The notes beneath the pieces were generated by a model that saw nothing but the letters and a program-made list of their open reading frames with translations, was not told where the DNA came from and made no database searches. A stretch of DNA of 6,944 bases from Pseudomonadota bacterium (GTDB taxonomy: Bacteria; Pseudomonadota; Alphaproteobacteria; Acetobacterales; Acetobacteraceae). The first letter of the stretch is position 1, and every line of letters begins with the position of its first letter. Below, one piece after another: positions 1 through 6,112 of this stretch. The stretch lies in the NCBI GenBank assembly GCA_021815835.1, contig JAKAZN010000094.1, positions 1 to 6,944 on the forward strand. The letters are read 5' to 3'. The position numbers and the translations under genes were made by a program.

Positions 1-1
1 C

Positions 2-292
2 GCCCCCTGGCCGCGCTGCCGGCTGATCCGCGGCGAGGTGCCAGACAGCCTCGCCGCCTTCCCGCCCGAACGGCGCGTGGCCTATCTGTCGATCGACATG
101 AACATCGTGGCGCCTGAGATGGCCGCGCTGGAATTCTTCTGGGACCGGCTGGTGCCGGGCGCGATCGTGCTGCTGGACGATTACGCCTGGGCCACGCATC
201 GGGCGCAGCAGATCGCGCAGGACGAATTCGCCGCCGCGCACGGGACGGCGATCCTGAGCCTGCCCACCGGCCAGGGCCTGCTGATCCGCTGA
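2..292 (+). CDS. TylF/macrocin O-methyltransferase-like SAM-dependent methyltransferase, C-terminal part (5' end off the window)
   Basis: The frame is open to the left edge, so only the last 96 residues are seen; a GTG at 38 is internal, because the residues before it (RLIRGE) already fit the family pattern. The fragment reads LIRGEVPDSL (8-17), then SIDMN (30-34), then LLDDY (57-61), and ends in LPTGQGLL (87-94). In TylF/NovP-type class I methyltransferases the first Asp (here D32) and the DD pair (here D59-D60) bind the divalent metal next to SAM. The position usually Asp two residues after the first one, proposed as catalytic base in NovP, is Asn here (N34). From memory, a sub-branch with IDMN, DDY and LPTGQG is common in sugar or polysaccharide loci. 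The likely role is O-methylation of a sugar or a related small molecule in the cytoplasm. It converges with the glycosyltransferase gene four bases downstream. The fold assignment is fairly safe; the substrate is unknown. Confidence 0.8.
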   Translation, partial: APWPRCRLIRGEVPDSLAAFPPERRVAYLSIDMNIVAPEMAALEFFWDRLVPGAIVLLDDYAWATHRAQQIAQDEFAAAHGTAILSLPTGQGLLIR

Positions 293-296
293 GCCT

Positions 297-3257
297 TCAG
301 CCGAGCACCGCGCGCAGCGTCTCCAGGGTTTGCGCGCGCGACGTCTCGGCCGCGACGCGTGCCGCCGCCGCGTTGCGCAGCCGCGTCCACAGCGCCTCGT
401 CGCGATAGACTCGCACCACCGCGTCCGCGAAGCCCGCCGGATCGTCCGTCCCGGCCGACAGCAGCGCGTCATCCCAGCCGAGCTGGCGGGCGAGCAGGTC
501 CGAGGCGACGATCGGCAGGCCGAAGGATGCCGCCTCATGCAGCTTGTAGGGCAAGCCGGCGGCAAATCGGGTCGGGGCCACGAAGACGCGGTGCTGGTCG
601 AACAGCGGCTCGGTCTCGGCCACCGCGCCGCGCAGGGAGATCCGCGGATGATGCGCGAACCGATCGAGGCTCACGCCCGGCGCCGTGTAGCCCGCGACGG
701 TGAGGCGCGTCTCCCAGCGCAACGCCTTCTCGACCAGCGGCAGCACCGCCGTCACGAACCAATCCAGCGCGTCGAGGTTGGGGCAGTCCGGCTCGTGCAT
801 CGCGCCCAGGAACAGCAATCCCGCGCGCGCCGCGAACGGGCGCGGGGTCGGCGCGACGGCGCGGATATGGCCGATGACGCGGACCGAGGGCAGATCGAGC
901 CGGCGCAGCAGCGCGGCCTCCGCCTCGCTCACCGCCACGGTGTGGGTGCAGATGCGCGCATCGGCGAATTCGGCGGCGAGGGCCGCGTCCGGATCGGGCG
1001 CCGCCTCGCCGCGCATCCGCGCGTGTTCGGCCTCGCGCAGCGCGGCGATCGCCTCGGTATCCAGCACGATCGCCGGCGGGCGCGGCGCATCTTCCAGCGC
1101 GCGGGCCAGCACCGGGCGCAGGCGGACCAGGTTATGCGTCCGCGCGACCCAGATTGCGTCGTAATACCCGGCCCGTTCGGCCAGCAGCGCGGGAAGATCG
1201 CCTTCGGTGCGATCGTGCAGGATTTCCGCCGTCTCCGGCAGATCGGCGAATTGCACGGCGCGGTCGAACCGGCAGGGCGCCAGGCCGAGCACGCCCACCT
1301 CCCAGCCGAGCTCCGCCATCGCCCCGATCAGCTCGGCCGAGCGCACGAAGCCCGAACCCGCGCGGCGCACGGGGATGGTGTCGTCGATGAACAGCACGCG
1401 CCGGGGCGCCGGGCCGGGCGCGCGGGCGAAGACCTCCCGGACGGAATCGGGCAGCGCGCGGAAGCGCAGCGTCTCGGCGTGGCGCGCGGCGAGGGCGGCG
1501 GCGCCATCCGGCGCGATCGGCGCGGGCGGGTCCAGGTATTCCCCGGTCACGGCGGGATCGTGGATGAGCGCGAGACCCGACCCGACCAGGCGCAGCGCGA
1601 GATCGGCCACCGCGGCCTCCGGCGCCGGCGGGTCGGCGAAGGCGGTGTCGAACCCGCCCGCTTCCGTCAGCGCCTCGCGGCGGGCGAACAGCAGCGCCGG
1701 GGCGCAGGCATCGCTGGGGCGGCGGAAATTCGCCTCCGGCGCCAGGGCGGGCGCGCCCTCGCGATAGCGGGTCAGGCTGCCGTCGCGCCACAGGATCGCG
1801 CCGGCCTCGACCAGCGTCCCGTCCGGGGCCAGCAGCCGCCCGCCCACCGCGCCGATCGCCGGATCGGCATCGAACCGCGCCAGCGCCGCCGCCACCGCGC
1901 CGGAAACCAGCGCCACCCCGGGATCGAGGAACAGCACCGCGGGCGCCCCGGCGCAGGCGAGGCCGGCATTGGCGCCGCGCAGCCAGCCCAGCGCCTGCTC
2001 GAACGGCAGGCGGACCGCGCCCATGACGTAGCGCGCGATCTGGCGGGTCTCGTCGGTGGAGCCGGCATCGACCAGGATCAGTTCGATCGGCCCCGCGAAG
2101 CCGGCGCGCAACGCGGCGAGCGCGCGCAAGGTGGCGGCGAAGCGGTCGCGCAGCACCAGCACCGCGCTCAGCGCGGGCGGTCCGGCGCAGGTGAAATCCA
2201 GCTTCGCGCGGGCGATTCCGGGCAGGAGCGCGGCGGCCGGATCGGGCCGGGCGGCCTTCCCCAAGGTCGGCGTATCCAGGGTCGGCGTATCCAGCGTCGC
2301 CGCCGCCGGCGCTGGCGCCGGCGGCGGCAGGCCGGGCCGTCCCTCCGGCAGGCCGAACAGCAGGAAATGGGAGAATGCCTCCCGCGCGCGGCCGGTCTCG
2401 ATTTCCCGCGCGATCGCCGGATCGCTGCCGGCGTACCAGCCGAGATCGAGGGCCGCGCTGGGCCCGCGCCGCTCGAACGCTCCGTGATGGAGGAAGTGCA
2501 GATAGCCCGACCGCCACGTGCCGGAGGCGACCGCGGTGGCGATGTCGGGGTAGCGGGCGCGGTAGAAGCTCTCGGAAAACCACGGCAACGGATCGTGCTC
2601 GCCCGGCGTGGCGAGGTAGTGGTGCAGCGCGCCGCGCGCCGCTCCGCGTGTCAGGGCCGCAAGGGCGTCCGGGTAGTGGGCGAGGAACCAGTCCGGGTCG
2701 AACCAGTGCGTGGTGCGCGGCTCGGCGACGGTGCCGAGCACCGAAAGATACCAGGCGAAGCAGCCGAGCGCGGCGGCGCGCGCGGCGGCCGGCGGCGGCA
2801 GGCGGGAGAGGACGTAGCCCGGATCGAGGAACAGGCTGCCCGACCGGCCCTCGCGGTCGCCCTCGCGCAGGTAATGGTCATAGGCATCGGCGAACCCGCC
2901 GGAGCGCAGCGCGTCTTCGGTCAGATCCGGGTAGCGCGCGCGATAGAGCTGGGGATCGAACAGCCAATGCGGGCTGATGTCGGGGTGCTCGGCGCGGCAG
3001 ACGGCATCGAAGCCCGACTCCGCGTGGCCGGCGCGGATGGCGGCGGCGATGGCGGGGTGGGCGGCGCGCAGCCAGCCCTCGTCGATCCAGGCATTGGGCG
3101 ATTGGCCGTCGTGCTGGCCGTGATCGAGGTAATGGCGGCGCGCGGCCTCCGCGTCCCCGGGCGGGGCGGACAGGCCGGCCGCTTCGCGCGCGGAGGCGTA
3201 ATGGGCCGGGTCGAACACGGCCCAGGCGACTCGCGTCTGGCCCCGCAGGCCCAGCAC
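297..3257 (-). CDS. Large bifunctional-type glycosyltransferase: N-terminal YPD/HYL repeats, GT2-like domain, GT4-like domain
   Basis: A 986-residue protein in four parts. Residues 13-309 hold about seven units of roughly 42 residues with the pattern FDxxxYxxxYPD...A..HYLxxGxxEGR; units starting near 15, 100, 186 and 227 are clear, those near 57 and 143 are worn. Residues 306-345 are a Pro/Ala-rich linker. Residues 362-600 match a GT2 fold: VDAGSTD (396-402) is the nucleotide-sugar motif and GGFD (534-537) the acceptor-side motif. Residues 618-986 match a GT4/GT-B domain, with GSGF (634-637), a PN motif (826-827) and APTRFAAGLPYKLHEAAS (894-911) near the sugar-nucleotide site. Proteins of this layout occur in alphaproteobacterial surface-polysaccharide loci. 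No signal peptide or membrane segment is seen, so it probably acts in the cytoplasm or at the inner membrane face. The start is a GTG without a clear Shine-Dalgarno sequence; the frame stays open upstream into the neighbouring gene but lacks a start codon there. V14 (GTG) is an alternative start. The exact sugar and acceptor are unknown. Confidence 0.85.
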   Translation of the reverse strand: MLGLRGQTRVAWAVFDPAHYASAREAAGLSAPPGDAEAARRHYLDHGQHDGQSPNAWIDEGWLRAAHPAIAAAIRAGHAESGFDAVCRAEHPDISPHWLFDPQLYRARYPDLTEDALRSGGFADAYDHYLREGDREGRSGSLFLDPGYVLSRLPPPAAARAAALGCFAWYLSVLGTVAEPRTTHWFDPDWFLAHYPDALAALTRGAARGALHHYLATPGEHDPLPWFSESFYRARYPDIATAVASGTWRSGYLHFLHHGAFERRGPSAALDLGWYAGSDPAIAREIETGRAREAFSHFLLFGLPEGRPGLPPPAPAPAAATLDTPTLDTPTLGKAARPDPAAALLPGIARAKLDFTCAGPPALSAVLVLRDRFAATLRALAALRAGFAGPIELILVDAGSTDETRQIARYVMGAVRLPFEQALGWLRGANAGLACAGAPAVLFLDPGVALVSGAVAAALARFDADPAIGAVGGRLLAPDGTLVEAGAILWRDGSLTRYREGAPALAPEANFRRPSDACAPALLFARREALTEAGGFDTAFADPPAPEAAVADLALRLVGSGLALIHDPAVTGEYLDPPAPIAPDGAAALAARHAETLRFRALPDSVREVFARAPGPAPRRVLFIDDTIPVRRAGSGFVRSAELIGAMAELGWEVGVLGLAPCRFDRAVQFADLPETAEILHDRTEGDLPALLAERAGYYDAIWVARTHNLVRLRPVLARALEDAPRPPAIVLDTEAIAALREAEHARMRGEAAPDPDAALAAEFADARICTHTVAVSEAEAALLRRLDLPSVRVIGHIRAVAPTPRPFAARAGLLFLGAMHEPDCPNLDALDWFVTAVLPLVEKALRWETRLTVAGYTAPGVSLDRFAHHPRISLRGAVAETEPLFDQHRVFVAPTRFAAGLPYKLHEAASFGLPIVASDLLARQLGWDDALLSAGTDDPAGFADAVVRVYRDEALWTRLRNAAAARVAAETSRAQTLETLRAVLG
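2266..2295 (-). repeat. 15-bp in-frame tandem duplication in the interdomain linker
   Basis: On the plus strand gtcggcgtatccagg (2266-2280) is followed directly by gtcggcgtatccagc (2281-2295), 14 of 15 bases identical. In the glycosyltransferase this gives TLDTP twice (residues 321-330), followed by a further TL. The period is a multiple of three, so copy-number change would keep the frame and only alter the linker between the repeat region and the GT2 domain. Confidence 0.9.
2331..3221 (-). repeat. Protein-level tandem repeats (about seven units of ~42 residues) in the glycosyltransferase N-terminus
   Basis: Within residues 13-309 the same pattern recurs: an aromatic-Asp start (FDP, WFDP, WFSE), an aromatic about four residues on, then HP or YPD, an Ala-rich helix, a HYL or HFL, and a final G..EGR or similar. 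Clear units begin at about residues 15, 100, 186 and 227; a unit at about 268 is moderate; units at about 57 and 143 are degenerate. The copies differ widely at the DNA level, so this is an old duplication, not recent slippage. The role is not established; protein or glycan binding is a guess. Confidence 0.7.
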
Positions 3258-3316
3258 CGCGCGCGCCGGGCCGGGGGGCGCGGCGATCGCCGGGTCGGGT
3301 GCTGGCGGGTCGGCGT

Positions 3317-4549
3317 CTATCGCCGGCGCTCGTCGAGGACCACGCCCGATTCCCGCAGCGCGGCGATTTCCTCGGCCGAAAACCCGTGCGCTTCCAGCAC
3401 CTGCGTGCCATCGGCGCCGAAGGCCGGCGGGACGGCGCGGGTGCCGCCCGGGGTGCGGGAGAGCTTGATCGGCGTGCCGAGGCCGCGATACCAGCCAAGC
3501 TCGGTCACCATGTCGCGATGTTCCGTGTGCGGCGCGGTGGCGGCTTCATCGACGAACAGGACCGGTCCCGCGGGGACGCCGGCGCGGATCAGGCGATCGG
3601 CGATCTCGTGGCCGTCGGTATCGGCGAAGGCGGCCGTGAGGGCTTCGGTCAGCGCCACCCGGTTGGTGTTGCGCGCGCCGTTATCGGCGAAGCGCGGATC
3701 GGTGGCGAGATCGGGGCGGCCGATCACCTCGGCAAGCTTGCGGAATTGCCCGTTATTGCCCGAGGCGATGAAGATCTCGCCGTTGCGGGTCGGGAACTTG
3801 GCATACGGGACCAGGTTGGGATGGACGTTGCCGGTGCCCACCGGGCGCTTGCCGTTGAGGAAGAAATTGGCCGCCTGCGGGTGCAGCAGCGCGAGGCCGC
3901 AATCATAGAGCGTCATGTCGAGATACTGGCCGCGGCCGGAGCGGGCGCGCTCGTGCAGGGCCATCAGGATGCCGGCGGTGGCGTAGAGGCCGGTTCCCAT
4001 ATCGACGATCGCCGTGCCGAGACGCATCGGGCCCGTGGTGGCATCGCCGTTGGCGCTCATCAGGCCGGTCATGGCCTGCAGGATGGCATCATAGCCCGGC
4101 AGGCCGCCGAGCGGGCCGTCGGCGCCGAAGCCGGAGATGCGGCAGTGGATCAGGCCGGGGAATTTCGGGGCCAGGTCCTTCTCGAAGCCGAGACCCCATT
4201 TTTCCATCGATCCGGGCTTGAAGTTCTCGACCAGGATGTCGGCGCCGTCGAGCAGGCGCAGCAGCACGGCGCGGCCCTCCGCGCGGCCGAGATCGAGGGC
4301 GAGGGATTTCTTGTTGCGGTTGACGCCGAGATAGTAGCTGGCGTCACCTTCACGGAAGGGCGGTCCCCAGTCGCGGGTCTCGTCGCCTTGCGGGGGCTCG
4401 ATCTTGATGACCTCGGCGCCGTGATCGGACAGGATCATGGTGCAGTAGGGACCACCGAGGACGCGGGTGAGATCGATGACCTTGATCCCGGCGAGCGCGC
4501 CGGGGGAGCCGGCGAGTGCGCGGCCGGCGGGGGCGGTTTCTTCGTCCAT
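3317..4549 (-). CDS. CaiB/BaiF family CoA-transferase (family III), upstream neighbour of the glycosyltransferase
   Basis: A 410-residue protein, the usual family length. Family III enzymes move CoA from an acyl-CoA to a free carboxylic acid in the cytoplasm through an Asp-bound thioester. Seen here: GIKVIDLTRVLGGPYC (21-36), DHGAEVIKIEPP (42-53), VNRNKKSLALDL (76-87), ILVENFKPGSMEKWGL (105-120), GYDAILQAMTGLM (152-164), and D183 in IVDMGTGLYA, at the catalytic Asp position known from formyl-CoA transferase. SGRGQYLDM (204-212) and the C-terminal tail FGADGTQVLEAHGFS also fit. I chose the ATG at 4549 because AGGAG (4561-4565) sits 11 bases upstream and the next in-frame start, at 4630, adds 27 residues unlike the family. 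It follows the second transferase on the same strand after 324 bp and ends 59 bp before the glycosyltransferase start. Substrates cannot be told; names such as carnitine dehydratase would be over-reach. Confidence 0.92.
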   Translation of the reverse strand: MDEETAPAGRALAGSPGALAGIKVIDLTRVLGGPYCTMILSDHGAEVIKIEPPQGDETRDWGPPFREGDASYYLGVNRNKKSLALDLGRAEGRAVLLRLLDGADILVENFKPGSMEKWGLGFEKDLAPKFPGLIHCRISGFGADGPLGGLPGYDAILQAMTGLMSANGDATTGPMRLGTAIVDMGTGLYATAGILMALHERARSGRGQYLDMTLYDCGLALLHPQAANFFLNGKRPVGTGNVHPNLVPYAKFPTRNGEIFIASGNNGQFRKLAEVIGRPDLATDPRFADNGARNTNRVALTEALTAAFADTDGHEIADRLIRAGVPAGPVLFVDEAATAPHTEHRDMVTELGWYRGLGTPIKLSRTPGGTRAVPPAFGADGTQVLEAHGFSAEEIAALRESGVVLDERRR

Positions 4550-4587
4550 CAGGCGACGGTCTCCTGGGCGGGTGCGGTTTCTGGCAT
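4549..4587 (-). other. 12-codon mini-ORF overlapping the transferase start (TGATG)
   Basis: Minus strand ATG at 4587 opens MPETAPAQETVA and stops at TGA 4551-4549, sharing one base with the ATG of the 410-residue transferase (TGATG). Its peptide resembles the real N-terminus (MDEETAPAG), because a 15-base stretch (GAAACCGCxCCCGCC) occurs both at 4567-4581 and at 4526-4540 with one mismatch. There is no Shine-Dalgarno sequence before its ATG. It could be a coupled leader, a relic of a duplicated start region, or chance. I do not call it a gene. Confidence 0.2.
4561..4565 (-). promoter_or_regulatory. Ribosome binding site deciding the start of the 3317-4549 transferase
   Basis: AGGAG on the minus strand lies 11 bases before the ATG at 4549. 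It supports this start over the in-frame candidate at 4630. The spacing is slightly long but workable. Confidence 0.6.
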
Positions 4588-4638
4588 CGTGGCCGGAGGG
4601 GAGCAACGCGGCCGAACGGCTGCATGTCATCCGTTTTA

Positions 4639-4708
4639 GCCGGGCTCATGCCGGCGATCCACCCGCGATCATCCCCGCGCGGCCGGCCGGGTCAAGCGGG
4701 ACCGCCGG
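4639..4708. repeat. REP-like pair of GC-rich palindromic segments
   Basis: The left part GCCGGGCTCATGCCGGC (4639-4655) can pair as GCCGG/CCGGC with a 7-base loop and is followed by gatcc. The right part, GCCGGGTCAAGC (4686-4697), reads GCTTGACCCGGC on the other strand, a core I recall from abundant alphaproteobacterial intergenic palindromes. The centre holds the 10-base palindrome CGGCCGGCCG (4680-4689). The two parts face each other, as in paired REP elements. Copy number elsewhere in the genome is unknown, so this is similarity of pattern only. Confidence 0.35.
4668..4695 (-). promoter_or_regulatory. Possible sigma70-type promoter for the 3317-4549 transferase
   Basis: On the minus strand TTGACC (4695-4690) and GATGAT (4673-4668) are separated by 16 bases, matching TTGACA at five and TATAAT at four of six positions. 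It would give a leader of about 110 bases. The -35-like box is also part of the REP-like core, so the match may be incidental. Confidence 0.25.
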
Positions 4709-4742
4709 AATGGTGTTCTTCCGCGAGCCAGGGGGCACCGGG

Positions 4743-4829
4743 TCGCGGGGACCGCGCGGTGCTCTGTCGCGGGGACCGCGCGGCGCTCCGTCGCGGGGAT
4801 TGCGCGGCGTCCGGTTGCGGGGATCGCGG
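4743..4829. repeat. 24-bp minisatellite, three full copies plus a partial fourth
   Basis: Units start at 4743, 4767, 4791 and 4815, each opening with tcgcgggga or ttgcgggga. Copies 1 and 2 match at 22 of 24 bases, copies 2 and 3 at 19 of 24; the fourth holds about 15 bases before diverging. The period equals eight codons, so all six frames show eight-residue periodicity (for example RGDRA on the plus strand), but none belongs to a recognisable protein. It lies just downstream of the 4874-6112 gene. Confidence 0.85.
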
Positions 4830-4873
4830 TGAGCGCTTGTGCCGACGCCGACGGGGCGCGGCAGGCGCCAGCC

Positions 4874-6112
4874 TCACTCCGCGCCCATCAGCACGCCCGC
4901 CGCGCGCAATGCCACGATTTCCGCCGCCGTCCACCCGCCTTCCCCCAGCACCGCGGCGCCATCCGCCCCCACCGCCGGCGGCTGGCGGCGCAGCCCCGGC
5001 CGTCCGTCCGGCAAATACACCGGCAGCGCCGGCAGCCCGGCGACGGGAACCGCGGGCATTCCGCCCGGCGCCCCCGCCGCGCCGGCCAGTTCCACCGGCA
5101 ACAACCCGCCGGAAGCCAGCAGATGCGGGTCGTCGAACAGATCGCCGGGCCGCGCGATCGGCGCGAAGGGCAGGCCCAACGCCTCGCAGCGCGCGATCAA
5201 ATCGGCCTGCGGCAGGGCGCGGAACACCGCCTCCACGCGCGCCAGCACCCGCGGGCGCGCCCGCGCGAGCGCCGCCATGGAGGCAAGCGCCGGATCGGCC
5301 AGCAGATCCTCCAGCCCGAACGCGGCGCAGAAGCCACGCCATTGCGTATCCGACACAACACCCACGAACAACTGCGCGCCGACATCGGCCGTATCGAACA
5401 CGTCATAGACCGGCCAGGGCTTGGCCATCGCCGGGTCGCCGAACGGCTCGGGGTTGCGGCCCTCGATCGCGGCGCGCGCCATGTGTTGCGCCACCAGAAC
5501 CATGTTCGTCTCAAACAATCCTGATTGCACCAGCCCGCCGCGTCCCGATCTTTCGCGCGCGCGCAACGCCGCCATGATCCCGATCACGCCGAACAGCCCG
5601 CCCATGATGTCGTTCACCGAGGAGCCGGCCCGCATCGGCTTGCCCGGCATGCCGGTCATGTAGGCGAGCCCGCCCATCATCTGCACCACCTCGTCGAGCG
5701 CGGCGCGATGTTCGTACGGCCCCGGCAGGAAGCCCTTGCAGGAACAATAGACCAGACGCGGATTGAGCGCGGCGAGCGCGGCGAAGCCGAGGCCGAGCGC
5801 GTCCATCGCGCCGGGGCGGAAATTCTCCACCACCACGTCGGCATCCGCCGCCAGCCGGCGCACCACCGCCACGCCTTCCGCGCGCTTGAGATCGATGCAC
5901 AGGCTGCGCTTGTTGCGATTGAAGGTCGGGAAGAACCCGATCGCGGGGCCGGTCAGCCGGCGCGTATTGTCGCCGCGAGGACCCTGCTCGATCTTGACCA
6001 CGTCGGCGCCGAGATCGGCGAGCACCATCGCGCAGCTTGGCCCCATCACCATGTGGCTGAATTCGAGCACGCGGATCGCGGACAGCGGACCGGGGGAGGC
6101 GGGTTCTGGCAT
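4874..6112 (-). CDS. CaiB/BaiF family CoA-transferase (family III), next to the LysR-type regulator gene
   Basis: A 412-residue protein of the same fold as the neighbouring transferase but of another subfamily. Seen: IRVLEFSHMVMGPSCAMVL (13-31), LGADVVKIEQGPRGDNTRRL (34-53), FNRNKRSLCIDLKRAEG (64-80), VVVENFRPGAMDALGLGF (93-110), LDEVVQMMGGLAYMTG (139-154), and D168 in SVNDIMGGLFGVIG, at the catalytic Asp position. RERSGRGGLVQSGLFE (186-201) and the tail VGADGAAVLGEGGWTAAEI (381-399) also fit. The ATG at 6112 is preceded by TGAGGAAA, with AGGA nine bases upstream (6122-6125), and the first family motif begins about ten residues in. It should move CoA between an acyl-CoA and a carboxylate in the cytoplasm; the substrate is not readable. 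The LysR gene ends 152 bp upstream on the same strand, which suggests regulation or co-transcription. The region around 341-380 is rich in Ala, Gly and Pro, more so than in the sister protein. Confidence 0.92.
   Translation of the reverse strand: MPEPASPGPLSAIRVLEFSHMVMGPSCAMVLADLGADVVKIEQGPRGDNTRRLTGPAIGFFPTFNRNKRSLCIDLKRAEGVAVVRRLAADADVVVENFRPGAMDALGLGFAALAALNPRLVYCSCKGFLPGPYEHRAALDEVVQMMGGLAYMTGMPGKPMRAGSSVNDIMGGLFGVIGIMAALRARERSGRGGLVQSGLFETNMVLVAQHMARAAIEGRNPEPFGDPAMAKPWPVYDVFDTADVGAQLFVGVVSDTQWRGFCAAFGLEDLLADPALASMAALARARPRVLARVEAVFRALPQADLIARCEALGLPFAPIARPGDLFDDPHLLASGGLLPVELAGAAGAPGGMPAVPVAGLPALPVYLPDGRPGLRRQPPAVGADGAAVLGEGGWTAAEIVALRAAGVLMGAE

Larger units (their letters stand above)
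4550..4873. other. 324-bp intergenic region between the two CoA-transferase genes
   Basis: This is the only gene-free stretch above 300 bases. From right to left it holds a short unstructured part after the upstream gene's stop (4836-4873), a 24-bp tandem repeat (4743-4829), a REP-like GC-rich segment (4639-4708) overlapping a possible promoter, and the mini-ORF and ribosome site of the downstream gene. No T-rich intrinsic terminator is visible on the minus strand after the stop at 4874. Long frames cross it in several readings but are rich in Arg, Ala, Pro and Gly and match nothing I know. Confidence 0.7.

Noticed and set aside
3282..3291. Palindrome GGCGATCGCC between the transferase stop and the glycosyltransferase start, considered as a terminator or site.
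   Set aside because: No loop and no T-run; GCGATCGC-type palindromes are expected in such GC-rich DNA.
330..3908. 1192-codon open frame on the plus strand, antisense to the glycosyltransferase and part of the CoA-transferase gene.
   Set aside because: Its first codon position faces the third position of the real codons in the glycosyltransferase. Third positions are almost always G or C, so stop codons, which begin with T, are rare there. The product is Arg/Gly/Ala-rich with no domain.
4550..4630. Upstream in-frame start at 4630 adding 27 residues to the 410-residue transferase.
   Set aside because: The added residues do not resemble the family, and the AGGAG at 4561-4565 fits the ATG at 4549.
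3299..4639. 446-codon plus-strand frame opposite the 3317-4549 transferase.
   Set aside because: Same codon-position effect on the opposite strand; the minus-strand protein has full family motifs and a ribosome site.
4743..4829. Direct repeats considered as a CRISPR array.
   Set aside because: Copies are adjacent with no spacers and are not identical.
4692..5342. 216-codon minus-strand frame ending in SPR-type eight-residue repeats, considered as a frameshifted tail of the 4874-6112 gene.
   Set aside because: The transferase already has a complete family C-terminus before its stop at 4874, and the other frame overlaps its coding sequence with no family similarity.
4516..5577. 353-codon plus-strand frame crossing the spacer and the second transferase, with RGDRA repeats.
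   Set aside because: The repeats come from the 24-bp minisatellite; the rest is low-complexity Arg/Pro/Ala sequence antisense to a clear CoA-transferase.
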